Assembly (NCBI RefSeq): GCF_022581195.2
Contig: NC_061468.1
Coordinates: 11,736,001 to 11,800,000 of the forward strand
DNA: 64,000 bases
Direction of reading: 5' to 3'
DNA from: Helicoverpa zea
Taxonomy: Eukaryota > Arthropoda > Insecta > Lepidoptera > Noctuidae
Of this stretch, positions 47,693-59,732 are shown in pieces. Within the stretch, counting starts at the first letter, position 1, and each line of letters begins with the position of its first letter. The notes under the pieces were generated by a model. That model worked only from the letters and a program-made list of their open reading frames with translations, did not search any database and had not been told where the DNA came from. Made by a program: the position numbers and the translations under genes.

Positions 47693-48532
47693 ATGTCGTC
47701 TGAAGACAAGAAGGTCGTTATTGAAGAACATCAACTGTCGTCCATCTCCATCACAGCTAGAATTCCGGAATTTTGGAAGAAGTCGCCTAGAACATGGTTT
47801 ATTCAAGCAGAAGCGGCTCTAAATCCTCAGAAGATGTCCGACGAATCAAAGTACCAGGTCCTTATTTCAAAATTACCCCCAGACGCAGTTGAGCAAGTTA
47901 CACAGATCCTTGTGGATCCCCCTGAGAAAAATAAATATGAGACCTTGAAGAATAAGTTGATATTTATATATCAAGAATCCGAAGAGCGGCAAGTAAAAAA
48001 ACTCATTGGCGAAATGGAATTAGGCGACCAGAAACCATCACAATTACTAAGAAAAATGCAAGACCTAGCCAGGGGACGAGTAAATAACGAAACACTCATA
48101 GTTATGTGGCAGAATCATTTACCAAATTCGGTGCGAGGAGTTTTAGCTGTAACGGAAGAAAAAGATTTAGAGAAATTAGCATCAATAGCGGATAAAATAA
48201 TGGAAACGACGACTCCCATACACAGTGTTGCGACTGTCAAACAGGAACCAGGCCCATCCGGTTCTCAGGACCAAATTATTTCGGCAATAAACAAATTGAG
48301 TGATAGATTACAAAATTTAGAGTCAAGATCACGAGGCCGTTCAAATAACTGGCGAAGGAATAACTTTAGACGCAACAGATCCAGGTCAGGGTCAAGAAGT
48401 CGCACAAGGAAATTCGAAGATCCAAATTGGCTATGTTTTTACCATTATAAGTATCGCAGCAAGGCAACTAAATGTGTGGATCCATGTAACTGGAAGAAAA
48501 AACACGACAAGGACAAGCCAGCGGAAAACTAG
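47693..48532 (+). CDS. Gag of a CsRn1-like Ty3/gypsy retrotransposon
   Basis: A 279-residue structural protein that would package the element RNA. Residues ~20-165 form the capsid-like region with FWKKSPRTWFIQAEA, KYQVLISKLPPDAVEQV, YETLKNKLIFIYQESEERQ and MELGDQKPSQLLRKMQDLA, phrases shared by gypsy gags annotated in insects. An arginine/serine-rich basic stretch (~212-243) follows. A C-x2-H...C-x3-C motif (LCFYHYKYRSKATKCVDPC, ~246-264) ends the protein; this unusual zinc motif is typical of the CsRn1 group rather than the CCHC knuckle. The ATG at 47693 is the first after the primer-binding site. It overlaps pol by ~42 nt in another frame. The frame is intact. Confidence 0.85.
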   Translation: MSSEDKKVVIEEHQLSSISITARIPEFWKKSPRTWFIQAEAALNPQKMSDESKYQVLISKLPPDAVEQVTQILVDPPEKNKYETLKNKLIFIYQESEERQVKKLIGEMELGDQKPSQLLRKMQDLARGRVNNETLIVMWQNHLPNSVRGVLAVTEEKDLEKLASIADKIMETTTPIHSVATVKQEPGPSGSQDQIISAINKLSDRLQNLESRSRGRSNNWRRNNFRRNRSRSGSRSRTRKFEDPNWLCFYHYKYRSKATKCVDPCNWKKKHDKDKPAEN

Positions 48533-49974
48533 AGTCGGTGCAGTCTGCGACGGGAGGCTGTGACCGTGCCTTCGGGAATCACCGTCTGTGTGTCAGAGAC
48601 AGGAAATCGGGCTTAAACTTCTTAGTGGATAGTGGTGCAAACGTGTCAGTGTTACCGCGGAAAGTAGCCTACATGAAAGGTAATACAAGTGAGTGTTGTT
48701 ATAAACTCTTTGCCGCGAATGGAACTCAGATTAACACGTATGGTACATTGTACTTAGAATTAGATTTAAATCTAAGACGAGCATTCCGTTGGTTATTTAC
48801 ATTAGCGGACGTACAGCAACCAATATTAGGTGCTGACTTCTTAGCTAATTTTCAGTTGTTAATTGACTTGAACGGACGAAGGTTAATCGATCAAGTAACT
48901 AATTTAAGCACCAAAGGCAATCTTTCTAATTCTAGTGAGCCCACTTTGAAAACTATCGTAAATAATTGCCCTTATTATGATTTATTATGTGAATTTCCAG
49001 AACTAACTAAACCAGTTTCGTACAAAGAAATGCCTAAACATAATGTTTGTCATCACATTGAGACCACAGGACCTCCAGTGCACGCACGAGCCAGGCAGTT
49101 ACCACCAGACAGGTACGTAAAAGCTAAAAATGAGTTTAAGATTATGCAAGAGCTTGGGATTTGTAGGCCGAGTAAAAGCGCTTGGGCAAGTCCCTTGCAT
49201 GTTGTTCCTAAGAAGGACGGGAATATTAGACCTTGTGGAGATTATAGACGTTTAAATGCGATTACCAAGCCTGATCGATATCCAGTTCCCCGTCTTCATG
49301 ATTTTACGTATATGTTAGATAATAAAAAGGTTTTCTCAAAGCTAGATATAAATAGAGCCTATTATTGTGTGCCAGTTTCGGAAAATGACATTGAGAAAAC
49401 TGCCGTCATAACACCGTTTGGTTTATTCGAATTCGTGCGTATGCCATTTGGATTAAGAAATGCTGCACAAACTTTTCAACGTTTTATGCATCATACTGTT
49501 TTACAAGACTTAGATTTTCTTTTCAATTACGTAGATGACGTCATCATTGCATCGGAAAATGAAGAGCAGCATAGAGAACATTTACGAAAAGTTTTTGAAC
49601 GTTTTAATGAATTTGGTATAACGATTAATTTTTCAAAGTGTAGTTTTGGTAAAGATAAATTAGAGTTTTTGGGTTTTGAGGTCTCTACAGAAGGAATTAA
49701 ACCATTAGAAGATAAAGTTAAAGCGATTATTGATTTTCCAAAACCTGATACTATAGAGGAACTTAGAAGATTTTTAGGCATGTTAAATTTTTATAGAGCT
49801 CATATACCTCATTCAGCTGATCATCAGGCAGCGTTAAATAAATATTTAGGGAATTCAAAGCGTAAGGATAAAAGTAAAATCAATTGGACCTCAATAAAAG
49901 AATTGTCCGGTTTGATACTCTTTTTAGATGTCAGTTTTAAACGGTGTAATGGTTGCAATATTAAACCCTTTTAA
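48490..49974 (+). CDS. Pol of the Ty3/gypsy element: protease and reverse transcriptase, truncated after RT
   Basis: The pol frame is -1 relative to gag, is open from 48490, and presumably is reached by frameshifting, since no ATG starts it. An aspartic protease is seen at FLVDSGANVSVLPRK (nt ~48619). RT follows: ARARQLPPDRY, WASPLHVVPKKDGNIRPCGDYRRLN, FSKLDINRAYYCVPV, FGLFEFVRMPFGLRNAAQTFQRF, YVDD at nt 49528-49539, and FLGFEVSTEGIKP. The connection region ends with FLGMLNFYRAHIP. Near 49900 the homology stops. The last ~25 codons and stop at 49974 look like unrelated flank, and RNase H, integrase and the 3' LTR are missing. A full pol would be more than twice as long. The copy is therefore a 5' remnant, probably broken by a deletion. 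Confidence 0.85.
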   Translation: MEEKTRQGQASGKLESVQSATGGCDRAFGNHRLCVRDRKSGLNFLVDSGANVSVLPRKVAYMKGNTSECCYKLFAANGTQINTYGTLYLELDLNLRRAFRWLFTLADVQQPILGADFLANFQLLIDLNGRRLIDQVTNLSTKGNLSNSSEPTLKTIVNNCPYYDLLCEFPELTKPVSYKEMPKHNVCHHIETTGPPVHARARQLPPDRYVKAKNEFKIMQELGICRPSKSAWASPLHVVPKKDGNIRPCGDYRRLNAITKPDRYPVPRLHDFTYMLDNKKVFSKLDINRAYYCVPVSENDIEKTAVITPFGLFEFVRMPFGLRNAAQTFQRFMHHTVLQDLDFLFNYVDDVIIASENEEQHREHLRKVFERFNEFGITINFSKCSFGKDKLEFLGFEVSTEGIKPLEDKVKAIIDFPKPDTIEELRRFLGMLNFYRAHIPHSADHQAALNKYLGNSKRKDKSKINWTSIKELSGLILFLDVSFKRCNGCNIKPF

Positions 49975-51539
49975 ATTTAACCAAAAGTGCTGACAAAGTT
50001 GATTGTATCATAATATCTACAGCATATTTCTCAGCTGCTTGTTAGAACTCGCAAACGTCATAATAAATAAGAATTTATTCAGAAAATCCAAGTGTAAGGG
50101 AAAAGCTAGCAACGTCTTTATATTTGTAATGCAGCTCCCTCCAATATTTACTTCGTACGTATTATTATCCGGCGTAGTTTAGCGGTAGACCCTCAGACCT
50201 CTGCCTTTCTCCCGGAAAGCGACGCGTGAGCGCTTCCACAAAGAGACGATGCACCCAGCGGAAAATCCACAATATTTACGAGTACCATAACATGCACAAC
50301 ACTGACAGCCTTAAGGAAAATCACATCCACCAGCTACAGAAAAAAACACCTATTCAGGAACCCCTTACCTTTAGGGGTAGGAAATACCAACTTACATTTA
50401 CTGACCAGGTAAACCACATTCAAATGAAATTGAGCTTTATCTTGGAGCAAATAAAGGGTTAGGGACGTTTTTGGGGCGTAATTTTAAAGTTTGCAAAATA
50501 AATCTGAAATCACAGTAACAACTCGTTGGCGCAGAAAGTGCGTAACTCCTTAACGACGATAATTTCAAATCAAACCAGTGGAGTGAAGAGATAAATTTTG
50601 GTATTCGCCTCTCGTGCCCACAAAACAGATTTAAATCGGCCATTTTGTAAATTTGCGAGTTGCTTGCAAGTCGCCGGTCGTGCGTAAGGCTCAGGCGCCT
50701 CCCAGAGGTGATATTATATAACTTTTAATTGTAACAGTTGAGCAATGATTTTGGAATAATTGCGCGAGTGTTTTGTTGTGTTCGCGGAGATATCGCTGCT
50801 CCTTGGGATTGTATTGTGCTCGCGAAATATATGGAGACATTTGTTGCGACCAACTCAGATTGGGCATTGTTTATTTGTGTGCTCTGAGGCGTTGGTAATT
50901 ATCTTTATAGCGTACCTACGAGTTGCTAATATGATTCCTTAGGCAATCAAAGTTAACGCTTTCGTGTTAATTAAACCAGCTCCAGGCACTTCACAGTTTT
51001 ATTGTTATGAGGTCTGCTACACAAACATAGTAAGCTTTATTCCATTCATAAATTGAACTCATAATAAAATTGACTTGATGAACTTTTGTGCCCAAACAAA
51101 CAGAACTATGTTTTATTTAAAAACTTTCGCTCAAAAGCCTAAACTAGTTCAAAATGTATGTAAATTTATTCTAGAAATAGGCAAGATCAATCTATATTTA
51201 ACAGTAAACACGAGTTTAAGGGCGGGAGGGCAACTGGGGCAATAGGGGCAAAGCGGTATAAGATGGGTCTTTGTAAGCATTATGCTAAAACTAAGGACGA
51301 GGGTTCACCGGCCGGTTTAATTGGCACTTCACCACTAATTCATGGAGACTCCACATCATGGGGATAAGAAACCGTTCTATACGTTTACAATTACTTATTT
51401 GTAGATTTTTTTTGCGTAGAAACCTCTACGTTCTGTTTTCATTGGTGCTATATAGCTCAGTGCTCAAAGAGGACCAGCTTATTTTATGTGTAGCAAACTT
51501 TGAACAACATATGTGTAACGTAAGAAATTCAGATTTTTT
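49975..51539. other. Gene-free stretch with a possible SINE head
   Basis: At 50168-50235 the plus strand reads CCGGCGTAGTTTAGCGGTAG (A-box-like) followed by CCTCTGCCTTTCTCCCGG, wording known from lepidopteran SINE heads, but no B box is clear. No 3' part of the gypsy element was found in this stretch. Frames at 50226-50462 and 50437-50643 have no recognisable features. Confidence 0.4.
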
Positions 51540-51804
51540 TTTTATTTTTTTTATGTCGGGACACCTTTTCACACACGGTCGGTTAGCCCCATGCTCAGCT
51601 ATTAATTAACTTGTGTTATGGGTGCTAACACAACTGATAAACTACATATGGCTACATATATACATATTTATAAATACATATTGTAACACCCAGACCACGG
51701 CCAACAAACATGCTCATCACACAAATGTCGACCGAACCGAGAATCGAACCCGGGACCTCAGGTTCGGCAGTCCGGCATGGTGGCCATTGCGCCATCGAGG
51801 TCGA
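51540..51804 (-). mobile_element. tRNA-derived SINE, second family
   Basis: Read on the minus strand, the head has an A-box-like GATGGCGCAATGGCC (51797-51783) and a B box in GGGTTCGATTCTC (51751-51739). It is followed by a body with GACATTTGTGTGATGAGCATG, GGCCGTGGTCTGGGTG, ATAT-rich DNA and a CCCGACATAAAA end running into an A-rich (T on plus) tail at 51533-51553. AATTCA occurs on both sides (51524-51529 and ~51806-51811), a weak duplication candidate. The wording is that of a common lepidopteran SINE. No ORF. Confidence 0.75.
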
Positions 51805-52841
51805 GAATTCAATAATGTGTCTTTTTAATGCTACTACTATATAGCTTAATAAAAACTTTCTAGACCTTTTATTCCAAATCAGAATAAAAACTGTAAAACT
51901 TGTTACATAAGTTTAACTGCAAATCTAAACTTATAAGACACATTTTTTTACAACCTATAGTGACATTTACACCTCTAACCCTTCCCAACATAGACACACT
52001 TACACAGAGCTACATAGACTCGTAGAGCGGTCAGCGCCGCGCCGTCTGGCCGGCTCGCAACTTGACACCAAGCTTACACGGTCCGGCGCACTGCCACGGA
52101 TTCCGGCTCCGGTGTCGCACGTACCGAGCCCCGTGGCTGCACTCGGGTAAGGATTATGTGGGAGTGGAAATATTTTGTAGTTCTATCGTAGGAAGAGTCT
52201 ATGTATTTATAGAAAGTGTCTACATCTATGTAATATTGTCATGGATAGAGTATTTTTCATAAGCAATGTGACAGAAATACGCCGTCGTTTTATACCTAAT
52301 GTAAAGGTGTATTCAGATTTAGCAATTAATCGTAGCACTCAATATAATTGCCACGAACTTTAGTTTGGTCTTGCTGTAGATTCACGAGGCAATGTACTGT
52401 GAGCCGTAAGTTGAGTTACCTTTTTAGATTATGTCATAGGATCTTGTCACATAAAATTGGTAAACAGGCCTACATGGCAATTTTATTTTATTTTTAGGCG
52501 AAAATAAGGCAAGTTATCTTAACAAACAGACACTACGACAGATTTCAAATGTGTAGGTTCATACATTGCACGCTCTCTGGGTCTCCTCGCACTACTTGCC
52601 GCCCTTAGAACTGCACTTGTGAGAAACATCTGTTTCAACCTTTACAGTTGTCAACAGTATCAGATATCATAAAGAATGTACCGCAATGAGGTACGTAGTT
52701 AGAAGACAGAATTCGTAGTTATACGTACTCGATATCATAAGCTAATTAATCGTCAATATTCTTTAAATTTTATTATTGAGTAAAATCTCATAATATGGGC
52801 TTTATATTCGAAAACCGATAAATAATACTTGTATTCACTAC
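51805..52841. other. Gene-free stretch with a CpG-rich block ending in a donor-like site
   Basis: Positions 52020-52147 are much richer in GC than the flanks (GCGCCGCGCCGTCTGGCCGG, then CCGGCTCCGGTGTCGC and GAGCCCCGTGGCTGC). The block stops at GTAAGG (52147-52152), a good splice-donor match. A frame stays open across it, but no domain is recognisable. It may be a non-coding first exon or CpG-rich promoter. The remainder is AT-rich with nothing to report. Confidence 0.35.
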
Positions 52842-53258
52842 CAGAAATTATCATCTTCCGAGCCTTTTCCCAATCATGTTGGGGTCGACTTCCAGTCTAA
52901 CCGGATTCAGCTGAGTACCAGTGCTTTACAAGAAGCGACTGCCTATCTGACCTCCTCAACCCAGTTACCCGGGCAACCCGATACCCTTTGGTTAGACTGG
53001 TGTCAGACTTACTGGCTTCTGACTACCCGTAACGACTGCCAAGGATGTTCAATGACAGCCGGGACCTACAGTTTAACGTGCCATCCGAAACACTGTCATT
53101 GGTGTCTAAGATATACTTAGAAAGTACATACAAACTTAGAAAAGTTGCATTGGTACTTGCCTGACCTGGGATCGAACCCGCGCCCTCATACTTGAGAGGT
53201 TGGTCCTTTACCCACTAGGCCACCACGACTTCCACTAGGCCACCACGACTTCAGAAAT
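52842..53258 (-). mobile_element. tRNA-derived SINE, second near-identical copy with duplicated head end
   Basis: The element at 52849-53251 follows the 30279-30670 copy almost base for base; I count only a handful of differences in ~390 bp. CAGAAAT at 52842-52848 and 53252-53258 is a 7-bp target duplication. The head end is odd: CCACTAGGCCACCACGACTT occurs twice in a row (53212-53231 and 53232-53251), so the A-box end of the tRNA-like head is duplicated. Such a duplication could come from template slippage during reverse transcription. Confidence 0.9.
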
Positions 53259-56200
53259 GTAGAGAAAAATATTTCAACAAAACCTAAACTCATATCAATC
53301 CTAAAGCCTAGTTCATATATTCGTAAAAAGACCCAAAGAATGCCCGTATAACCTCCCATGACCTTGTCTACTTTTTCAATTACCGTAGAACACCGGCTGT
53401 AACTATTAAGCAAGTGCATACAGGCGCAAGCTCATTACTTGACGGCTTATAAAGCCTTACGTGTAGCCCGGCCTTAAATATGCAACGCACAGGGTGTGCT
53501 CGCGTCTTAATATTTGATGCTAGAGGATTAGTTCAGGAGTCAGACCGTGAATGAGATTCCCTTTATATAGAGAAAGACTTAGATTTTTTGGTTCTATCCT
53601 TCTTAAACTGTGGTGCTTGAAGGTAGGTTAATCGTTTGGGGTTTTTGACGAATACATACTTTGAGAAAAGATTGATTAAGAATTATCTACTGAAAGCGGT
53701 GTTTACTAATTGTTTTATAATAAAATGAAGTTAGTTTTATTATTAATGTTTGTTCGCCGAAAGCATCTCAAAAATAATTTTAATTTTCTTACTTGCAATT
53801 TTTTTTAAGTTATAAATAATGCAGTAACTCTAGTTTTGAAAAACATCATGCTGTATACAGCGGTGAAGGGCAACGCAGATAAAGTTACTGGCCGCGGGCA
53901 CAGCCGGGACATTGCCACTAACCTGTGTCTTGACTCTATCTCATGTTGGAGATGTAATTGGCCTTATCTATTGTAAATTAATGTATTTCATAAAATAATG
54001 TGTTATTTTTAAATTATCTTCTTGAAAATAAAAAACAAAAAAAGCTGATATTACATCAAAGCATGTTATCAAACGTGGCTTAATATTTCACCGATGCTTT
54101 TAAGTATATCAACACCACCCAATATCAATAAAACAGACTACAACCCCAAGACGTGTCACTTACAACCTTAAGAAAACTACTTAAAATTCAAACGTTGGCA
54201 ATCTGCTGCGACTTGGCATAAACCGAACCCCCCGAGAATACCTCGCTCGAACATCAAACGCGCTACCCACCAGCACCGCTATAATGGTAACACACTTATT
54301 TGCACTTGTACCAAACGTGTAACTCCCGCTGCTCATTACGGAATCTGTTGATATACAGGAAAAAAACATGGTTTCTTACTCGTGCGAAACTTGTCACATC
54401 ACCCCACTGGATTTTGAACCCTATAGCCACTCAAATAGAGTTGAGTTTTAAGTGTAGGTGGTGATGGTTGGTACGTCTTTTCAGGAGTCAAAAAGTGAAT
54501 GTAGGTCTCAATCAGCAGACATCAAAGTGTGAAGATCAAAGGCAGGGGTTAAGCACAGGTATCGCGATATTGAGCCTCGTTTTAATAACGAGTTAAGCAA
54601 TCGCACGCGTGACGCGACTCACAAATTGCCAATCATATACAAAATGGTGTCATTTCGTTTACATTTCGATTTGTGGAATTTGCTTTTTTTTTGTACGGAG
54701 AAATCGGAGAGCAATCAATCAGCTATCTATTAGCTCGTTACTGTTAGACATTCGTGATAAGGAGCGCAAATTTTAAGCAGTCCTGATTGAAACTTGGTAC
54801 CTATGCAATAAATTAAACTTCTACATTATCGTTTCCACAACTACGCACAAAGTTCTTATTATTTACCTACTAAAATAACATAAGGTGTTCTTACTGATAG
54901 AAGAAAGAATGTAGTAAATACATAAATATTACCAGCACAGTACATATGTATAGTTTGTTATATTTTTTCTGTGTTCTGTTATTTTTTAGGCTTTTTGGTG
55001 GTAGTCATTGGATCCTTCAGTGACTTCCTCTAAAATTCAGTTGATGCCCAGTTCCTGTAGAAAGAAACCATTACTATTCCTGACGGAATTGTCATAAGCC
55101 TTATTAAATAAACGTCACAGTTACCTACCAGTAAGCAAGTTGTAGTTCCCTGCCTATGTACAACAGGCACAACAAAGTTCTCTTCGCTAACACTGTAAAA
55201 TCTGTATTTATAAAAGTAAACATTCGTCAAAGCCTCAATGCTTCAGGGCACTCGCAAGCGATCCCGTTCGATCACGTCAGCGGCAATTTTTTCGTCCGTC
55301 CTTTATTGGCGCTGGTCTCTAGAGGGCGCTGCGATCGGATAACTTTCTCACCACCTGCCATCTAATTTGGCACAATAATCCTCATACATATATACGAGTT
55401 ACGATTTTTTTGTTGCTGTTTTGTTGTTTATGGTTTTTTTTTTTACTTTGTTTTGGAGGTGAAAATTATCGTTTTTTTTTTTCAATGATTTTGGTAGGAA
55501 TGTAGGAGTATCGGGTATGTGATAATGAAATTAAATTTTATGTTTCTTTAAATTCCATAAATAATCTAAACTGTTACATAAATGTTTTATGATACTAACT
55601 ACTTTCTTCTTTATGTCAATAAGAAGACTGGGACTTGATGGATGAATTAATTGTCCTCTTAAATAAATAATTATTTAACGACCAAATCACTGCAACTAAC
55701 TACATTAAAAACTGACTAAAAAATAATCCCAAAATTTGTTTTAAACCATAAAAATGAAGAATATCACCACTCCATAGTGACACATAGACGAAATATTCAA
55801 ATTGAGATTGGTCTCGCCATAAACCCTGGTCGTAAACCGTACAAATTTAAAATACGCCATCTTCAAGGTATGGAGCCAGTCTTACGAGACTCGTCAAATT
55901 GATGTCATTAAAAAATTTAATGAAGTCGCTGTATAACCCACTTTGCACAGCTTTATAGACGAAACACACTTCATCGGACTTGCCTGGAGCTCGGAGTTAT
56001 AAACAACATGACTTTTTGTGGCAATAAAAGCCATATACAAATACAGTAACTTCTGAAGAAATCAATGAACTGAATCGCAAACCAAATATCAGTTTTAATC
56101 ACCGCCTTATTTCCAAAAGTACAACATTGTCAGTTTAGACGCTATAATATTTCTGAGAGCTATTCTTTTCACCATTGCAAAAAAAAGATTTGGCAAAACG

Positions 56201-59200
56201 TCTATCAAGATTGTAGTATACAAGAGAGATAAGTGTCAAACATGATCACCGTCAGACGTAACGTCAATTCGCGTCAGACCATGTCAGAACACGTCAAGTC
56301 GCGTCACAGCCGGTCATTCCAAGTGACTGGAGACCCTTACTTCCTCGTTTTAATGAATGACAGTATAAATTTCCCGCCAGTTTCTTTTAAGTTATTTCAA
56401 AGGGGAGCCATGTTTTCCTAGCGTTTACGTAGTAACGACGTCGAAGCCAAACATTGTTAAGAATGGCACTTAAATAACTTGGCCCAAGTTGTAAGACGCG
56501 GGATTGTCGGTGATTTATTACGCTGTAAATGTAAGTGATAAAAAGTGTAAGAAGTTTTACGTAAATTCGTGAATAGACTTCTTTATTGGCGGTTTTGATG
56601 GATAGGGTGGAGTGCTGTGGGTTATAAACATATAAAAGTATAAGAGGATAATACGCAAACATTTGCTGTGAAGTGTTTTTCTAGACAAATTGAATTAAAG
56701 ATCGTTTTCATAGATTACTAACTCGACGAAAATAAGCAATAGCAAAACTACATTACTTAGTAACTTAGCGAACTTATCTTTAACAAACTTTGCACTATTC
56801 AACGATGTTTTCATTATACCTTCCACTACCATGAATAATGAAAAGTGTTTTCTTTTTATTTCAATTACAAAAAAATACCAACAATTTCAACCTCTAATTA
56901 AATAATACCTAATTAAACCCCCTCCCCGCCGCCGCCCATGCCTTACCCCGGCTGCACCTTAAGGACTCACTCTGAGTGTGTTTAGTTTAGTTTTTAACTT
57001 AGCTCTTTTGATACAAGCACTTGCATATTATGCTAATTCACTAACTTAACTCACTAATGTGCTATTTAGCTGCACTCTTAATTCCCCGCCCGGAGAGGTT
57101 TAAGCTTAATTTTTTCAATTAAAACAAGTGCTCTATTAATTTTAATGCATGTTTCTTGGCATGTATAATGCTTTTGTACATGTTCATTGGACTTATGTTT
57201 ATATTATGTTATAAGGTAGCCGGGAGAAGTTATATAAGATTATCTAGCAGGTATGACGGTAAAAACATAGCTATTACATTATTAAAGAAGGCCACATTAA
57301 TGGCTTTAAGAAAACCATAATAGAAAAAAATAGCGAAAATATCATAATTAAAAAAAAATAGTAATAAATAGAGGAACTTACTTGAAATATTTCAATAAAA
57401 TAAACCAATTTGAAATTCAAATTCACTTTCCAACTGCACGTCATGACGACACCATTTCCATAGACATAATATTAGTAAACAGGACTGCGCATATAAACCC
57501 AAAAAACGAGCCGAGTGAAACAGTTAGTACGGAGGCTGTCTGTCCCTTTCTAATAGGGTGACTATGAGATTAAGCTATGTGAGACAAATCCGAATTTGCT
57601 AAGATTATTAAACACAGATTAGTATTGAAGTTTTAACTTACGCAGTTTGTGACCTTAAGATACTAATAAAGGCTTTTAATAATTAGCGGAAATTAGCAGT
57701 ATAAAAGCAGGAAGATTCGAAGTGAAGACTGTTTTTTTTGTATTTCTACTTCATATATGAGCCATTTCTGAGCCATTTATGTCGCCTTTCTTCATTTTTT
57801 GGGAAGCTATAACAATAGTACAACAGTTTTAAAATCCATCACCCATATTTTGACTCGTTACAAGAATTCATGGGCACCCTAGTTGTTTGGTTCACGAAAA
57901 TGTTATTATTAGCTAACCTGTGGAACGATATATTGCAACCACCATAGGATTCACTTTTGCAAGTAGAAACGCAACACTTTTTCACCATTTTAATAGTTTA
58001 AATTGATTTAATACAAAAAAATATAAACAAAATTTTAAATGCTGATTACGCGCCAAGAATGTTCAGGGTTACCGCTAGAAAATAAAAAAAAAGCAAAATA
58101 AAAATTTATGTTGTTTATGTTTTAATAATAAATACGAATAAATTAATGCGATTGTTATTAATTTGTTGACTTATAATTGTTAAAATAAGATAAAAATATA
58201 AGTGATTCAATTGTTTTTGGGAAGACAAAACTTTTGATCACAACATTTTTTTATGCTGGCAAGGTGTTAGAAAGAGACAAACAGCCTCCGTTCGAACTAT
58301 CCCTCTCGGCTCGGATTTGCCTCTGTGTATTATGCAACCAATTTAGTACCTTATTGCGTTAGAATAGAGTTCATTTTCGTAAATATATATTTTGAGCGTG
58401 CGCAATCTTGTTTAGTAATATTATATCTATGACCATTTCACACTGTCATTCTATTTTCAAATGTACTATTTATGAAATTGCATGGAGTATTATGAGAGAC
58501 CTAAAATCAAATATTTAAATTATGATATTAAAGGGTATTACTGGAGAGCTAAAAACAATATACTGGTCATACTGGCTGATATTGGCGAAAAAAAATCAGG
58601 ATGCCATAAAGTTTTCATTCTTAATTTAAGTAAATGGCTATTATCAAACTCGTCACTTATCTATGGACAGTGGTATTTTTCTAGAACAAATTATACAAAG
58701 AGTAAAACCTCTTTAGGGACCGAATTTATATAAAATTAATATTTTATAATTTTGTACTCAAGCTGTATAATCAAGCTGACTTAGCCAGTATATCGAATGA
58801 TTATATAAATTCGTTCTAAAGCAGTTCAATTCATCCTCTATTGGCACTAAAGATTATAATAACAAATGTTATTAGCCATTATCCATAAAACTCCATTCTC
58901 TTCAAAAACCTTTAAAAGACATAAACTAGACTAATGAAGCGTAATCAGGCCGCAATCCTTATTGCCTCAAGTATTTATATTCCGTGCCTCCACATAACGT
59001 GAGGAAAAAACAGGCCTCGCGCTAAAAGGTACCAATGGGCGACCTTTCATTAATCCTGCATTTGTGTATGTTTATGAGCCAGGGGCCCGGGGCCCGGGGT
59101 GCAGGGGCCGGACGTGCACCCGCATAATGCAGGCCCCGCGATAAAAACATCCCTTACGGAATTATAGCAAGTTATAGCGTTGATAAAGCACATTCGTTAT

Positions 59201-59732
59201 ATGTGAGCTTGTTTTGTTTGTCGGTTTGGGCATGGTGTTTGTCTAGAGTTGAAGGTTTTGGAGAAGGGTTTATACATATTTACTAAAGTAAACCTTATAA
59301 TTATAAACCTACTGGTTGTTTTCCACATTTTCAACTGCGCGTACCAATAAACTACTTCCCGCAAACGGATAAAAGGCTCTAGACTACTTTTCAATAAAAT
59401 AAGTCGGTTAATAGTTTTTTGGTAAAAGCGCAACTGAGACACAGGGTAACTTACGCATTTCTAATTAATATTACATACAGTAGGCAAGTACTAACACATC
59501 TTAAGATTAAATCAGTTAATTGGCAACTTCAAAACAAACAACTTATTGCGTGTTTTATTATCTCCAAGTACACGCGTACAACAAACTAGCAGACACAATA
59601 AGTACAACATAACATTAACAAATTACTGTTTATCGGCTATAAACCTGTTTACCAACATGTTATTTACAATTTTATCTTATTTACTTTTATTGACAACGCT
59701 AATTGTCGTGTAAAACTTAGTAGTACTTAGTA
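53259..59732. other. Long gene-free stretch
   Basis: No coding region is supported. A minus-strand patch at 54180-54300 with GGTGGGTAGCGCGTTTG and GGGGTTCGGTT is weakly SINE-like. A block at 55240-55365 is GC-rich, with TTATTGGCGCTGG and AGAGGGCGCTGCG. A block at 56920-57180 has CCCCGCCGCCGCCC, an octamer-like ATGCTAAT (57029) and ATGCATG. Positions 59085-59130 form a GC-rich palindromic run around GGGGCCCGGGGCCCGGGG. These could be regulatory islands; none is decisive. Confidence 0.4.

Noticed and set aside
48497..48503. Canonical -1 slippery heptamer AAAAAAC
   Set aside because: The heptamer exists but is out of the phase needed relative to the gag frame (gag reads AAA AAA CAC), so only general A-run slippage is proposed.
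49880..51539. 3' LTR or integrase of the gypsy element
   Set aside because: I looked for a repeat of the TGTTGTAGTGGGACC start and for integrase-type motifs downstream and saw neither.
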